A stretch of 64,000 nt of DNA, taken from positions 1 to 64,000 of IMG/VR virus record IMGVR_UViG_3300018428_000019; one strand, written 5' to 3'. The notes under the pieces are model-generated. The model saw nothing but the letters and a program-made list of their open reading frames with translations. It did no database searches and was not told where the DNA came from. Made by a program: the position numbers and the translations under genes. Below are positions 1 to 7,524 of this stretch, piece by piece; position 1 is the first letter of the stretch; each line of letters opens with the position of its first letter. Origin of the DNA: a virus.

Positions 1-714
1 ACATTCATCACCAATTACCATTCCAAATTGATCGAACCATGCTTTTGGCAATTTATAAATTGATTGCCATGTAGATATACAAATCGCAGCATCAAATTTT
101 TTGTCCTTACCACTATATATACGGTGTATACCATTAGGTCCTTGACCATATTCTATAAGATCATTGTGCATTTGTTCAACTAAAGAAGTAGTAGGTACAA
201 TAATTAAAACTCTTCCGGCTTTTGGATATGCTACTCCATCAGTTAACATTTGCAACCAAAATTTTGCGAGCAAATATATAATTAACGATTTACCAGAACC
301 AGTAGGAGATACAAGAATATTTCTTTTATTATGTAACGCATGACATAAAGCATCGAATTGGTAATCTCGCACTTTAAATGGTAAACCTAAACCTTCAATC
401 CATTCCATAATGAGTTTAGGATTAATGTGCACCGTATCGATAGGACCACCATATTTCGTGGTTTCACTACCAAGCATATAAGCGCGTTGTTTACAAAATT
501 CCTGCAAGTGGAAAAATAAACCAGCAGGCAATTCTCCAGTATTAGAATCAAATAAACGAATCTTGCCATCCCACATTCTATTTTTAAATGCTGGCATAAA
601 TTTATAACCAGGCACATAGAATGAGAAATATTCTCTCAATTCAGCTGCTATACCACTATTACATTCTACATGTAAATTAGCGTGAGTTAATTTCCTGACT
701 CGAACTGTTTCCAT
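1..714 (-). CDS. uvsW: UvsW-like ATP-dependent helicase, N-terminal part (runs off the window)
   Basis: Reading leftward from the ATG at 712-714, an open frame of 238 codons continues past the window edge, so the C-terminal part is missing. It begins METVRVRKLTHANL. A Walker A motif (SPTGSGKS) follows a Q-motif-like segment VRDYQFDAL, then motif Ia-like IIVPTTSLVEQM, and the frame reaches motif II (GDEC) at the edge. T4 UvsW is an SF2 helicase that unwinds recombination and replication intermediates and R-loops late in infection; the N-terminal ~100 residues match its small DNA-binding domain in position. The start overlaps the end of uvsY by 28 bases in another frame, and the uvsY-uvsW pairing is as in T4, which supports the call. 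Confidence 0.9.
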   Translation of the reverse strand, partial: METVRVRKLTHANLHVECNSGIAAELREYFSFYVPGYKFMPAFKNRMWDGKIRLFDSNTGELPAGLFFHLQEFCKQRAYMLGSETTKYGGPIDTVHINPKLIMEWIEGLGLPFKVRDYQFDALCHALHNKRNILVSPTGSGKSLIIYLLAKFWLQMLTDGVAYPKAGRVLIIVPTTSLVEQMHNDLIEYGQGPNGIHRIYSGKDKKFDAAICISTWQSIYKLPKAWFDQFGMVIGDEC

Positions 715-1130
715 TTAATCATATTACTTATAGTCTGATGACGCCAATTAAGATTATTTATAATCTCCTGTAATGTCTCAATCATTGTCTTATAATACAG
801 AATTTTTTCTTCTGATTTTTGTATTTCTGGATCTGCGTCATAATAATATTCCATTTCACCTTTTAATATTTTCATGCCATTAAAAGGATCTAATGCCCAT
901 CCAGTTTCTTTTATTTCTTCTTCGGTCATCTTTCCGTTATAATATAACCACTTTTGCTTTAACAAAGTTTTTTGTTTAAACTCTGCTCGTTTTAATTGTA
1001 ATTTTGCGGTAGAAAGATATTCGAGATACTTACCATGAAGAATTGGTGTATCTCTTGATGTTTCATCTAAATGATATTCATCAATGGCGTTTTCACTGCG
1101 CCACTCAGCTAATATTTTTTCCAAATCCAT
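687..1130 (-). CDS. uvsY: UvsY-like recombination mediator
   Basis: A 147-residue protein beginning MDLEKILAEW, close to the length of T4 UvsY (137). UvsY loads the UvsX recombinase onto gp32-coated single-stranded DNA. The internal segment with Lys/Arg-rich helices (KLQLKRAEFKQKTLLKQKWLYYNGKM) and the helical C-terminus ending in a WRHQTISNMIKWK-type segment are typical of the family. It lies directly before uvsW, whose start overlaps its end by 28 bases, and 7 bases after the end of the tube-like gene. The assignment rests on remembered family features and on synteny. Confidence 0.88.
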   Translation of the reverse strand: MDLEKILAEWRSENAIDEYHLDETSRDTPILHGKYLEYLSTAKLQLKRAEFKQKTLLKQKWLYYNGKMTEEEIKETGWALDPFNGMKILKGEMEYYYDADPEIQKSEEKILYYKTMIETLQEIINNLNWRHQTISNMIKWKQFESGN

Positions 1131-1137
1131 AATATAC

Positions 1138-1638
1138 CTATATTAATTCAAAATAACTAAATCTAAATGATGCTCCAAATGTTATAAATTCTGTACCACT
1201 TGCAGTTGACTGAAATTGAATATCAGTTAAAGCTGTTGGCATACAATCTATATATCTAACTTGTTTTGTCTGATTATTATGGCTCGAAAGAATTGATAAC
1301 GTAATATCAGAAACACTAGGTGGTCTTAATCCTTCACTCTCTAATCTAGAATTTTCGTTATTATCTAAATTAGTTCTCATCCAATTATACATTTCATTAT
1401 AAGCTTCCATATTTTCATCTAAAATAATATTTGCAAGCAATTCATTAAATGTTAATTTATCACCAATAAAAGGTATTGCTTGTATTTTCTTATATGGAAC
1501 TTCAACTGAGTTCATAATCATACCAGGATGCGTAAAATCCTGACAGAAAAATTCCAAGTTTGGAAAATTTTTCCGATCAATTGTAATCTTAAACGACGTA
1601 GGTTGAAGATAATTTATATTTGTAGTTAACTCTGCCAT
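1138..1638 (-). CDS. Tail-tube-like (gp19-fold) structural protein
   Basis: A 166-residue protein lying between gp23 and uvsY. The layout resembles T4-like tail tube proteins: an N-terminal strand (TSFKITIDR), a C/HPG turn followed by VPYKKI, a loop with GDKLTFNELLANIILDENM, and a C-terminal strand pair ending SFRFSYFEL. In gp19 the matching segments are the 'P(F/Y)...GDRTF..W.V...ND' block and the final ...F.V.....Y. It is therefore probably a divergent tube or tube-initiator-like virion protein; the exact role is not known to me. No Shine-Dalgarno precedes the ATG. A TATAAATA box ends six bases upstream, so the mRNA may be leaderless. Confidence 0.6.
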   Translation of the reverse strand: MAELTTNINYLQPTSFKITIDRKNFPNLEFFCQDFTHPGMIMNSVEVPYKKIQAIPFIGDKLTFNELLANIILDENMEAYNEMYNWMRTNLDNNENSRLESEGLRPPSVSDITLSILSSHNNQTKQVRYIDCMPTALTDIQFQSTASGTEFITFGASFRFSYFELI

Positions 1639-1643
1639 GTATC

Positions 1644-1651
1644 TATTTATA
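1644..1651 (-). promoter_or_regulatory. T4-type late promoter box (TATAAATA) abutting a start codon
   Basis: The minus strand reads TATAAATA here. With the usual T4 late spacing (+1 six bases after the box) transcription would start at 1638, the A of the downstream ATG. A terminator lies just upstream at 1662-1688, so this box is the obvious way to express the downstream gene. Confidence 0.55.
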
Positions 1652-1661
1652 CAAGTTTAAT

Positions 1662-1688
1662 GAAAAAAAGAGGGGCCGAAGCCCCCCT
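1662..1688 (-). terminator. Rho-independent terminator after gp23
   Basis: On the minus strand, GGGGC-TTCG-GCCCC forms a perfect 5-bp GC stem with a UUCG tetraloop, followed by TC and a run of seven Ts. It lies 23 bases downstream of the gp23 stop codon. Stem, tetraloop and T-tract are all directly visible. Confidence 0.93.
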
Positions 1689-1710
1689 AAAGTTAGAGAT
1701 AGAACTCTTA

Positions 1711-3045
1711 TTATGCTCCGAGAATATTATCTACTCTGAAGATTCTGTAGTATTGGTTAGTCTTAGCAGTTGCCAATCCATCTCTACCGGACATACTTCC
1801 TACGTCTACGAATGGGTTTGAAACCATACCGTAACGAGTTTTGAATCCGATTTTTGGCTGGAATGTGTTCTCACCTACTGCACGTACCATAGTTAGTGGT
1901 ACATATGGGCAATAGAATACACCGGCATCATATGGGTTAGTACCCTTATAACCAACTGTGACATAGTCAGCAGTTGCATATGGATCGATGTATACTCTTG
2001 TGCGACCATTCAGAACACCAGCAAAGGTGTTGCCTGTATCGTCTACATTGAGGTTAGTTGACAATGCTGGAGTATAATCCAACATACCAGCTGCAGAAAG
2101 TGCAGAAGCTACATCAGAAGAGCAGATAATGAAGTTACCTTTACCTCTACGTGTTTCTTTTGCAATTACGTTAGACTCTCTTTCGATTTGAAGGATAAGT
2201 CCTTTGAACTTTTCAACTGACCAACGGCCGTCTGCATCAGACTGAACATTAAAGATACCGTTAATAGCTGTGTTGCTTTGTAGTGCACCAACTTTAGCTT
2301 GTGAGTTGATTGTTCTAATAACTTCACGGTTAATTTCAGCCATGATTTCTGTTGACAGAATATTTGCCAACTCAGTTTCAGCGTCAAGACCATGAATTGC
2401 TTTCAAGTCTTGTGCTAATTCTAAGCTGTATTCTGCTTTCAGTGCTCTGGACTTTGCAGTCACAGTTGCTTTTTCAATGGTGAAACCCATTTCGTTGAAG
2501 TCAGAAGTACCGCCACCACCGAGTGCTTCAGCATCGGCTGTTGGCATTCCTCCACCTGCAAGAGCAGTAACTGCTGAGTCAGCAATTGTGCTATCGCCAT
2601 CAAGGTCAGTCAGACCTTCAAGACCAGATGTACCTGATGGTTGAGTAAAGGTGGAATCACCTGAATAGCCAGTTACGGCTTCGTTAAACAATGCTTCATC
2701 ATCGATAGAAACACCGTTAGAAGCTGTTTTATAGCGAGATCTCATTGCAAAGATCAAGCCAGTTGGCCCAGTCATTGGCTGAACACCGCAGACATCGTAT
2801 GCCATAAGGTTAGGCATTGCACGTCTTACAAGTGCGATAAGGATTGGATTCCAATTAGCAGCTGCACCAGTATTCATGGTTGGGGCTGCTTCATTAATCA
2901 TACCCTCTTCAATGAGAGCTTTTTCTTGGTTTTCAAGAATAGCAGCAGTTACTGCTTTTCTATGATTATCTTTAATGGAACCTGCAGATTCTTCATTCAG
3001 AACTGGGGCCCATTTTTCTACGAGTTTATCGTATGCGACTTCCAT
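1711..3045 (-). CDS. gp23: Major capsid protein gp23
   Basis: A 444-residue protein in the T4 gene 23 position, after gp22 and gp21 and before a strong terminator. T4-like features include the central PTGLIFAMRSRY, the ...EYSLELAQDLKAIHGLDAE block, the REVIRTINSQA segment and the C-terminal GFKTRYGMVSNPF. This protein builds the hexameric capsid lattice. The N-terminal ~52 residues are acidic and helical and look like the delta propeptide; an I-N-E site before AAPTMN (Glu52) fits the gp21 cleavage consensus (Leu/Ile-x-Glu). Marine T4-likes have a shorter gp23 than T4 (521), as here. The start is supported by an AGGAG-like sequence (TTAGGAGTGTCC) just upstream. Confidence 0.96.
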   Translation of the reverse strand: MEVAYDKLVEKWAPVLNEESAGSIKDNHRKAVTAAILENQEKALIEEGMINEAAPTMNTGAAANWNPILIALVRRAMPNLMAYDVCGVQPMTGPTGLIFAMRSRYKTASNGVSIDDEALFNEAVTGYSGDSTFTQPSGTSGLEGLTDLDGDSTIADSAVTALAGGGMPTADAEALGGGGTSDFNEMGFTIEKATVTAKSRALKAEYSLELAQDLKAIHGLDAETELANILSTEIMAEINREVIRTINSQAKVGALQSNTAINGIFNVQSDADGRWSVEKFKGLILQIERESNVIAKETRRGKGNFIICSSDVASALSAAGMLDYTPALSTNLNVDDTGNTFAGVLNGRTRVYIDPYATADYVTVGYKGTNPYDAGVFYCPYVPLTMVRAVGENTFQPKIGFKTRYGMVSNPFVDVGSMSGRDGLATAKTNQYYRIFRVDNILGA

Positions 3046-3060
3046 TTGGACACTCCTAAT

Positions 3061-4137
3061 TTATTTTACGTTACGTAAGGCAGTTAGATACTGAGCCATT
3101 GATCCGGATGTTACTTCTGTTCCGTCATCAATATCTGTTGGATCTAGATCTGCAGTTTCAGATTTACCTTGTTTAAAGTATGATTCTTTGATTGTTGAGA
3201 CTTTTTTAGCAAAAGTTTCTTCATCATCGAAATCAATATCTTCAACTAGATTTTTTAGTTTTTCAATTTGAGTTTCGGCCAAGTCTTTAGATGCTTCACG
3301 GATAACCGCTTCACGCTTATAGGCTTCTAACTCTTCTGTCATTTCAATCAATGAACCAGTTTGTGAATTAAGTTTTTCTTCTAATTCTTCAACTGTTTCA
3401 GCCAGTTCGTCAACTAGGTCGACTTTAGACTCTGGTACTTCGATATAAGATTCAGTGAATAGATCTTTCAAGCTATTCATGAACTTCTCAGCGATCTCTG
3501 TACGTAGACCAGATTGGACAGCAACTTTATTATCTTCCATCCAACCTTCAACTACATAATTAAGGTAGTTGTCTACTTTTTCAACTAAGTCCTCTTTAGT
3601 AGAAGTAATTTCTGCTTCGAGTTCTTCGTTGTATTTTTCTTCAAGGCGATCAATTTCTTCTGCTAGCTTCGATTTGATAGCTGCTTCGAAAATAACACCT
3701 GCTTTATCCTTGAACTCTTCGCTTAGAGTTGCTTCATCAGCAATCAATGCATTGAGATCATCAGAAAAATCTGCTTGGTAGTCAATATCAGCTTCTGGCA
3801 TTTCTACCACTTCGCCTTCTTCTATACCTTCAGCAAACATTTTTCCGTATAGTTCTGACATTTCAGCTTTGGTCATTTTTGACATATGCTGGAAAGCAGC
3901 ATTAATCATACCAGCTTTCGTACCAGGAACTGGACTTGCAGGAGCTTTTTGCATGGCGTCCTTGCCACCTTTATCACCTTTACGTGCCTTAGCTTTTGGT
4001 CCTTTGTCACCTGCAGCGTCTACAGATGCAACGGACTGGGCCTCAGCATTCTTTGGATCATGAGCTTCTTCCACGACTTCGTTCTCATCATCGTGGAGTT
4101 CAATTTCTTGATCTTCAATTTGATTTTCATCAGTCAT
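3061..4137 (-). CDS. gp22: Prohead core scaffolding protein gp22
   Basis: A 358-residue, strongly acidic, Lys/Glu-rich protein lying between the prohead protease and the capsid gene, the T4 gp22 position. The N-terminal ~100 residues are low-complexity (Glu/Asp, then Ala/Lys/Gly/Pro). Residues ~150-300 form long helices with coiled-coil character (EEIDRLEEKYNEELEAEI, ELAETVEELEEKLNS). Scaffold proteins of this family assemble the prohead core and are then degraded by gp21. The identification relies on position, composition and helicity, because sequence conservation in gp22 is weak. Fifteen bases separate it from gp23. Confidence 0.85.
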   Translation of the reverse strand: MTDENQIEDQEIELHDDENEVVEEAHDPKNAEAQSVASVDAAGDKGPKAKARKGDKGGKDAMQKAPASPVPGTKAGMINAAFQHMSKMTKAEMSELYGKMFAEGIEEGEVVEMPEADIDYQADFSDDLNALIADEATLSEEFKDKAGVIFEAAIKSKLAEEIDRLEEKYNEELEAEITSTKEDLVEKVDNYLNYVVEGWMEDNKVAVQSGLRTEIAEKFMNSLKDLFTESYIEVPESKVDLVDELAETVEELEEKLNSQTGSLIEMTEELEAYKREAVIREASKDLAETQIEKLKNLVEDIDFDDEETFAKKVSTIKESYFKQGKSETADLDPTDIDDGTEVTSGSMAQYLTALRNVK

Positions 4138-4150
4138 TTATTGACTCCTT

Positions 4151-4810
4151 TTACAATTTAGTTTTGAGTAACGAGAGGAAATTTTTAAACTCACGAACTT
4201 GTGTCTCATAGAGATCGGTGCGTGGAGCATTCTTAATTTCAGTCTCCATTTGTTCAATTGCTCTTTGCTCAATAATGCCGTTGTTCCATACCCACTCAAC
4301 ACCTTCCATTATTCCATTAACAAAAGCGCTAGGTGCGGAGGGATCCTGAACAATGTCTACTGCATTGAGTAGAAAGTCATCTTTGACAACCATTGCGTCA
4401 TTAGTTCGCTGCAAGCTTCCCATACCACGAGTCGAAACGCCCAGTTGAACACCGCCTTCGAGAAGACCTTGTACGATCTTACCCATAGGAGTCTCCAATA
4501 CTGTGGCTTTTCCCACAACATTGTTCCCCGACCATTCGAGGTTTTCAATTTTGTGTGAAACCTTATCAAGGTTTACGGTAGGTCCTTCAGGGTGATTTAA
4601 TTCACCAACTGCGCGCCCTTTTTGTACTTGCTCAGTAACATACTTATTTACTGCGTTTTCCATTACTACGCGCGGATATATTCTACCGTTCCTATTTTTC
4701 TGTTCTGCGGACATAAAGACACCTTCAATAGAATACTTCTTTGACCCGTCTTTACGGGCCTCAGTTAAAACTTCTAAATTGTCTTCTGTGTATTCCGCAA
4801 TTAATTTCAT
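4151..4810 (-). CDS. gp21: Prohead core protease gp21
   Basis: A 219-residue protein matching the T4 gp21 family (length 212). Probable catalytic residues are visible: His73 in GELNHPEGP and Ser126 in GVSTRG. The N-terminal EGVFMSAEQKNRNGRIYP segment and the LNAVDIVQDPSAPSA block are typical of the herpes-assemblin-like fold of prohead proteases. The enzyme cleaves the scaffold, the capsid propeptide and itself during head maturation. Its start overlaps the end of the preceding small gene by 4 bases (ATGA type), which suggests translational coupling. Confidence 0.93.
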   Translation of the reverse strand: MKLIAEYTEDNLEVLTEARKDGSKKYSIEGVFMSAEQKNRNGRIYPRVVMENAVNKYVTEQVQKGRAVGELNHPEGPTVNLDKVSHKIENLEWSGNNVVGKATVLETPMGKIVQGLLEGGVQLGVSTRGMGSLQRTNDAMVVKDDFLLNAVDIVQDPSAPSAFVNGIMEGVEWVWNNGIIEQRAIEQMETEIKNAPRTDLYETQVREFKNFLSLLKTKL

Positions 4811-5010
4811 GTTTTTACCTGTTTAATAAATTCTTCGCCGGCTTTAAAAGCCTCTCTTTCATTTCTATAGACGTCTAGTCTATCGCCATCTACATAGGCA
4901 ATATACTTTCCGCCTTCTTGTGCCACGGTAATCTTAATCCCTTTAAAAGATTTAGTTTTACCTTGTAATTTTGTTTTCCTAAGTGCACTAAACTTTTTCA
5001 TTTTTGTCAT
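4807..5010 (-). CDS. Small basic protein in the gp68 position (prohead core?)
   Basis: A 67-residue Lys-rich protein between the gp67-like gene and gp21, where T4 has gene 68 (a prohead core protein). The first ~28 residues are basic (KFSALRKTKLQGKTKSFKG); the rest, ITVAQEGGKYIAYVDGDRLDVYRNEREAF, looks like a small beta-hairpin plus helix. I do not recognise the sequence beyond position, so a prohead-core role is inference. The frame offers ATGs at 5010 and 5001. A TATAAATA box at 5018-5025 lies so close that the transcript would have almost no leader for the first ATG. It overlaps gp21 by 4 bases. Confidence 0.65.
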   Translation of the reverse strand: MTKMKKFSALRKTKLQGKTKSFKGIKITVAQEGGKYIAYVDGDRLDVYRNEREAFKAGEEFIKQVKT

Positions 5011-5017
5011 TTTTATT

Positions 5018-5025
5018 TATTTATA
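5018..5025 (-). promoter_or_regulatory. T4-type late promoter box
   Basis: The minus strand reads TATAAATA, with the predicted +1 near 5012, two bases before the ATG at 5010. It could drive the small gene together with gp21-gp22-gp23. The flank is A/T-only, so chance occurrence is possible. Confidence 0.5.
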
Positions 5026-5092
5026 CGAATCTGAATCTTGACTTTCATCTAAGTTAATAAGTACTCTATATGTTCGATTACTTACTTCACCT

Positions 5093-5419
5093 TTATGATT
5101 CTGTGTCGTCTCCGTCTTCGTCTCCCACTCCGATTTCAACATCACTATCGGGCTCCGATACTCCTTCTTCGCCCATCTCGGCTTCGCTTGGTGTTTGTCC
5201 CATGTCTTGTTCATCATCCTCCTCTTCATCTTCTAAATCTAATTCCAATTGCTCTTCATCAGGTTCAGCGCCATTATATATTTGATCGGCTAATCTAATT
5301 TTTTCTTGATCAAGCATATCATTAACTTTAGCGCCCATAATATCTTGAAAAATTTGATTAGCTTTATTATAATCTTTATTTAAAGCATGTTGAATCATAT
5401 CATCTGTCATTGTCATCAT
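5093..5419 (-). CDS. gp67: Acidic prohead core protein, gp67-like
   Basis: A 108-residue protein directly after the portal gene, the T4 gene 67 position. The N-terminal half is helical (DDMIQHALNKDYNKANQIF, a typical gp67 opening), and the C-terminal ~50 residues are almost all Glu/Asp with Gly/Ser. gp67 is an abundant acidic prohead core component that gp21 processes to internal peptides. Several ATGs (5419, 5416, 5410) are possible, and the first overlaps the portal stop by 20 bases. About 75 untranslated bases follow its stop before the next gene. Confidence 0.8.
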   Translation of the reverse strand: MMTMTDDMIQHALNKDYNKANQIFQDIMGAKVNDMLDQEKIRLADQIYNGAEPDEEQLELDLEDEEEDDEQDMGQTPSEAEMGEEGVSEPDSDVEIGVGDEDGDDTES

Positions 5420-6920
5420 TGTCTCCTTTAGGTTCTATTTCACCAGAATTGGTTTCGCTTTTCATTTCGCCTTTCATCTTAGTGATTTCTTCATCATCTA
5501 AGACTAACACATTTTTAAATATCCATTCTTTAGAAAAGAATTCTCCAATATAATTCTGTAGTAAATCTAAAGTTTGAAGTTTTTCTCTTAAAAGTTCGGC
5601 ATCTTTTAATTCTGTAAAGTGATTATCTCTTACGTAATCACAGACAATATCATTCTTAATTGATTCCCAATCTTCTTCAGTAATAATTCCCTTTAAGACT
5701 AGTTGTGTTTTAAGAATGCCGTAGAATAAATGTGAAAATTTTCTACGTAATCTATCAATAAATTTTTGAAATTTTAATTCATCTCTAGAAATTTCAGTCG
5801 ATCTACCTAGGCTAAATTGTTGTTCTTGTTCTAATCTATTTAATGGAACATTAAGTGAACGATACATACGTTTTTGAAAATATACAATATCATCAATTTG
5901 CCCAAGGTTTTCACCTCCAGGTAGTGTAGAAATTTCCGTACCTCTACCGCCTTCACGCCTTGGCAACCAAAAATCTTCTAATAAAGATTGATGTTTACGA
6001 TCATCTCTAATTTCACCAGTCTTAGCATCATATACAAGTTTATTACGGTACTTAGCCATAATATCTTTCATATATTGTTCTGACTTACCTCGTGGTAAAT
6101 TACCAACATCAATATAAAAAATTCTACGTTCAGGTGCTCTAGCTAGTCTATAAATAACCAGCGAATCTTCCATCATGCGTAATTGATTAATAGGTTTAAT
6201 TGCTTTATGCAAATAAGATACAACCTTTTTGCGCGACTCATCAAGTAACCCAGATGTAACATAGCTTACTGAATCTAAACTCATTTTTACACCAGCTGTT
6301 TGTTGGCCAGGTTTTTCTTGATAAATGTAGTATTCATCAACCTTTTCAACTAAATTAGCACCAGTCTTTGGATCTTTTTTTCTTTTAACTTGTTTTACTT
6401 TACGAATTTTTGCCGCATCAATTGGTCGAATTTCTTGAATACCAGCTTTTAAGTTTGCTTCATTCACAACTAAATGATGATAAATTCTTCCATCAACATA
6501 CCATCTACGGAAAATATCATGAGCGTTTTCATGAAAATTTAACATAGCAACAATATTATCAAATTCTTCTTTTATTTTTTTCTTAATAGATGGTGATTGA
6601 TCAAGTTTATCCATATTAATATTTACAGGTTGTTCCATCAAACCACCCGCAATTGCTTCATTAATAATATCTTCTAAAGCTGCGTCTACTTCTGGATGCA
6701 TTGAACATCCACGATATTTCATTATTAATTGGTGATTATCTTTTGAATCATCACCATCGATATTTAAATATTGTCCATAATGTGTTCCAGCTGCGGTTAC
6801 ATAACCCGCGCCATCATCATCAATAGGCGGAACAATAGACGGAAGTTGTTTTTTATCTCCCGTACCTTTTCTTTTTATTTCAAAACCAAATAATGAAATA
6901 CTTCTATCGTTTTCTGCCAT
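5400..6920 (-). CDS. gp20: Portal vertex protein gp20
   Basis: A 506-residue protein matching T4 gp20 (524). Visible conserved stretches include YRGCSMHPEVDAALEDIINEA (~residues 70-90), the RRWYVDGRIYHH segment, IRPIDAAKIRKV, RRIFYIDVGNLPR, WLPRREGGRGTEISTLPGG and FQKRMYRSLNVPLNRL. The dodecameric portal nucleates the prohead and later docks the terminase and neck. An AAAAGGA sequence upstream supports the start at 6920. It lies between gp19 and the gp67-like gene as in T4. Confidence 0.97.
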   Translation of the reverse strand: MAENDRSISLFGFEIKRKGTGDKKQLPSIVPPIDDDGAGYVTAAGTHYGQYLNIDGDDSKDNHQLIMKYRGCSMHPEVDAALEDIINEAIAGGLMEQPVNINMDKLDQSPSIKKKIKEEFDNIVAMLNFHENAHDIFRRWYVDGRIYHHLVVNEANLKAGIQEIRPIDAAKIRKVKQVKRKKDPKTGANLVEKVDEYYIYQEKPGQQTAGVKMSLDSVSYVTSGLLDESRKKVVSYLHKAIKPINQLRMMEDSLVIYRLARAPERRIFYIDVGNLPRGKSEQYMKDIMAKYRNKLVYDAKTGEIRDDRKHQSLLEDFWLPRREGGRGTEISTLPGGENLGQIDDIVYFQKRMYRSLNVPLNRLEQEQQFSLGRSTEISRDELKFQKFIDRLRRKFSHLFYGILKTQLVLKGIITEEDWESIKNDIVCDYVRDNHFTELKDAELLREKLQTLDLLQNYIGEFFSKEWIFKNVLVLDDEEITKMKGEMKSETNSGEIEPKGDNDDNDR

Positions 6921-6939
6921 TAAAAAATCCTTTTATTTA

Positions 6940-6961
6940 CGGAGGGCCACGTGGCCCTCCG
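6940..6961. repeat. Perfect 22-bp GC-rich palindrome between gp19 and gp20
   Basis: The sequence CGGAGGGCCACGTGGCCCTCCG is identical on both strands and would form a 9-10-bp stem in RNA. It lies just after the gp19 stop and before the gp20 start, in an otherwise AT-rich gap. On the minus strand it is followed by TAAATAAAAGG rather than a T-run, so it is not a standard intrinsic terminator. RNA processing, 3' end protection or attenuation are options. Confidence 0.75.
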
Positions 6962-6976
6962 CTAATAGTTTATATA

Positions 6977-7513
6977 TTATGTAGTCGTATCTTCGTTTCG
7001 ACTATCAAAATATTGATATGCGAAAGTAACAGTGAATCTTTCGATGTCATCGTTAGTTCCGTAATTCAAATCAATTGCACTTACATCGGTTGGGAATGAG
7101 CCTCTAAAGACATATTCTTTAATACTCGCTCCTTCTCGATCTAATTGCTCCACTTTCAGATCTGCTTCATATGCAATTGGTGAAGATAGCCCAGTATTCG
7201 CTGAATGAGCATTAATACCATTCATCCATCTTTCCATTGAGTTTCTTACCGCGAAATCTGTGTCGTTAATGATAGTCACAGTCCATTCAGCGAATGTTCT
7301 GTCACCTGCCATTTTTAACTGTCTACCACGGAAAGGAACAATAATGGTTCCCATCGTAGATCCGGGAAGCTGAGCAGCTTCACATAAAAACGATGTTAGT
7401 TCTGGATCACCACCCGCATAAGCAGGAAAGTTGATAGTGGCTTTAAAGAGATTAGGGCGTGCGCCTCCACCTCTTAATTTTGATTTAAAATCATCTACGC
7501 CTAAAACTGCCAT
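6977..7513 (-). CDS. gp19: Tail tube protein gp19
   Basis: A 178-residue protein, near T4 gp19 (163). The conserved features are LFKATINFPAYAGG near residue 25, AAQLPGSTMGTIIVPFRGR, then GDRTFAEWTVTIINDTDF and a C-terminal ...IERFTVTFAYQYF, the same order as in T4 gp19 (GDRTFDDWTVTVMND and FEVTLALDYW). gp19 hexamers stack to form the inner tail tube. The sheath gene lies 11 bases upstream and the portal gene downstream, as in T4. Confidence 0.95.
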   Translation of the reverse strand: MAVLGVDDFKSKLRGGGARPNLFKATINFPAYAGGDPELTSFLCEAAQLPGSTMGTIIVPFRGRQLKMAGDRTFAEWTVTIINDTDFAVRNSMERWMNGINAHSANTGLSSPIAYEADLKVEQLDREGASIKEYVFRGSFPTDVSAIDLNYGTNDDIERFTVTFAYQYFDSRNEDTTT

Positions 7514-7524
7514 TTTCTACCTCC

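Noticed and set aside
387-617. 76-codon frame on the minus strand
   Set aside because: It lies inside the uvsW frame, which has clear helicase motifs; the alternative product has no recognisable feature.
3569-4211. Plus-strand frames opposite gp22
   Set aside because: They are antisense shadows of a low-complexity Glu/Lys/Ala-rich gene, rich in Ser/Leu as expected, and without ribosome-binding sites.
5017-5229. 70-codon minus-strand frame overlapping the gp67-like gene
   Set aside because: It shares most of its length with the acidic tail of the gp67-like gene in another frame. Its last ~24 codons (NRTYRVLINLDESQDSDSYK) look protein-like but have no start of their own after the gp67 stop.
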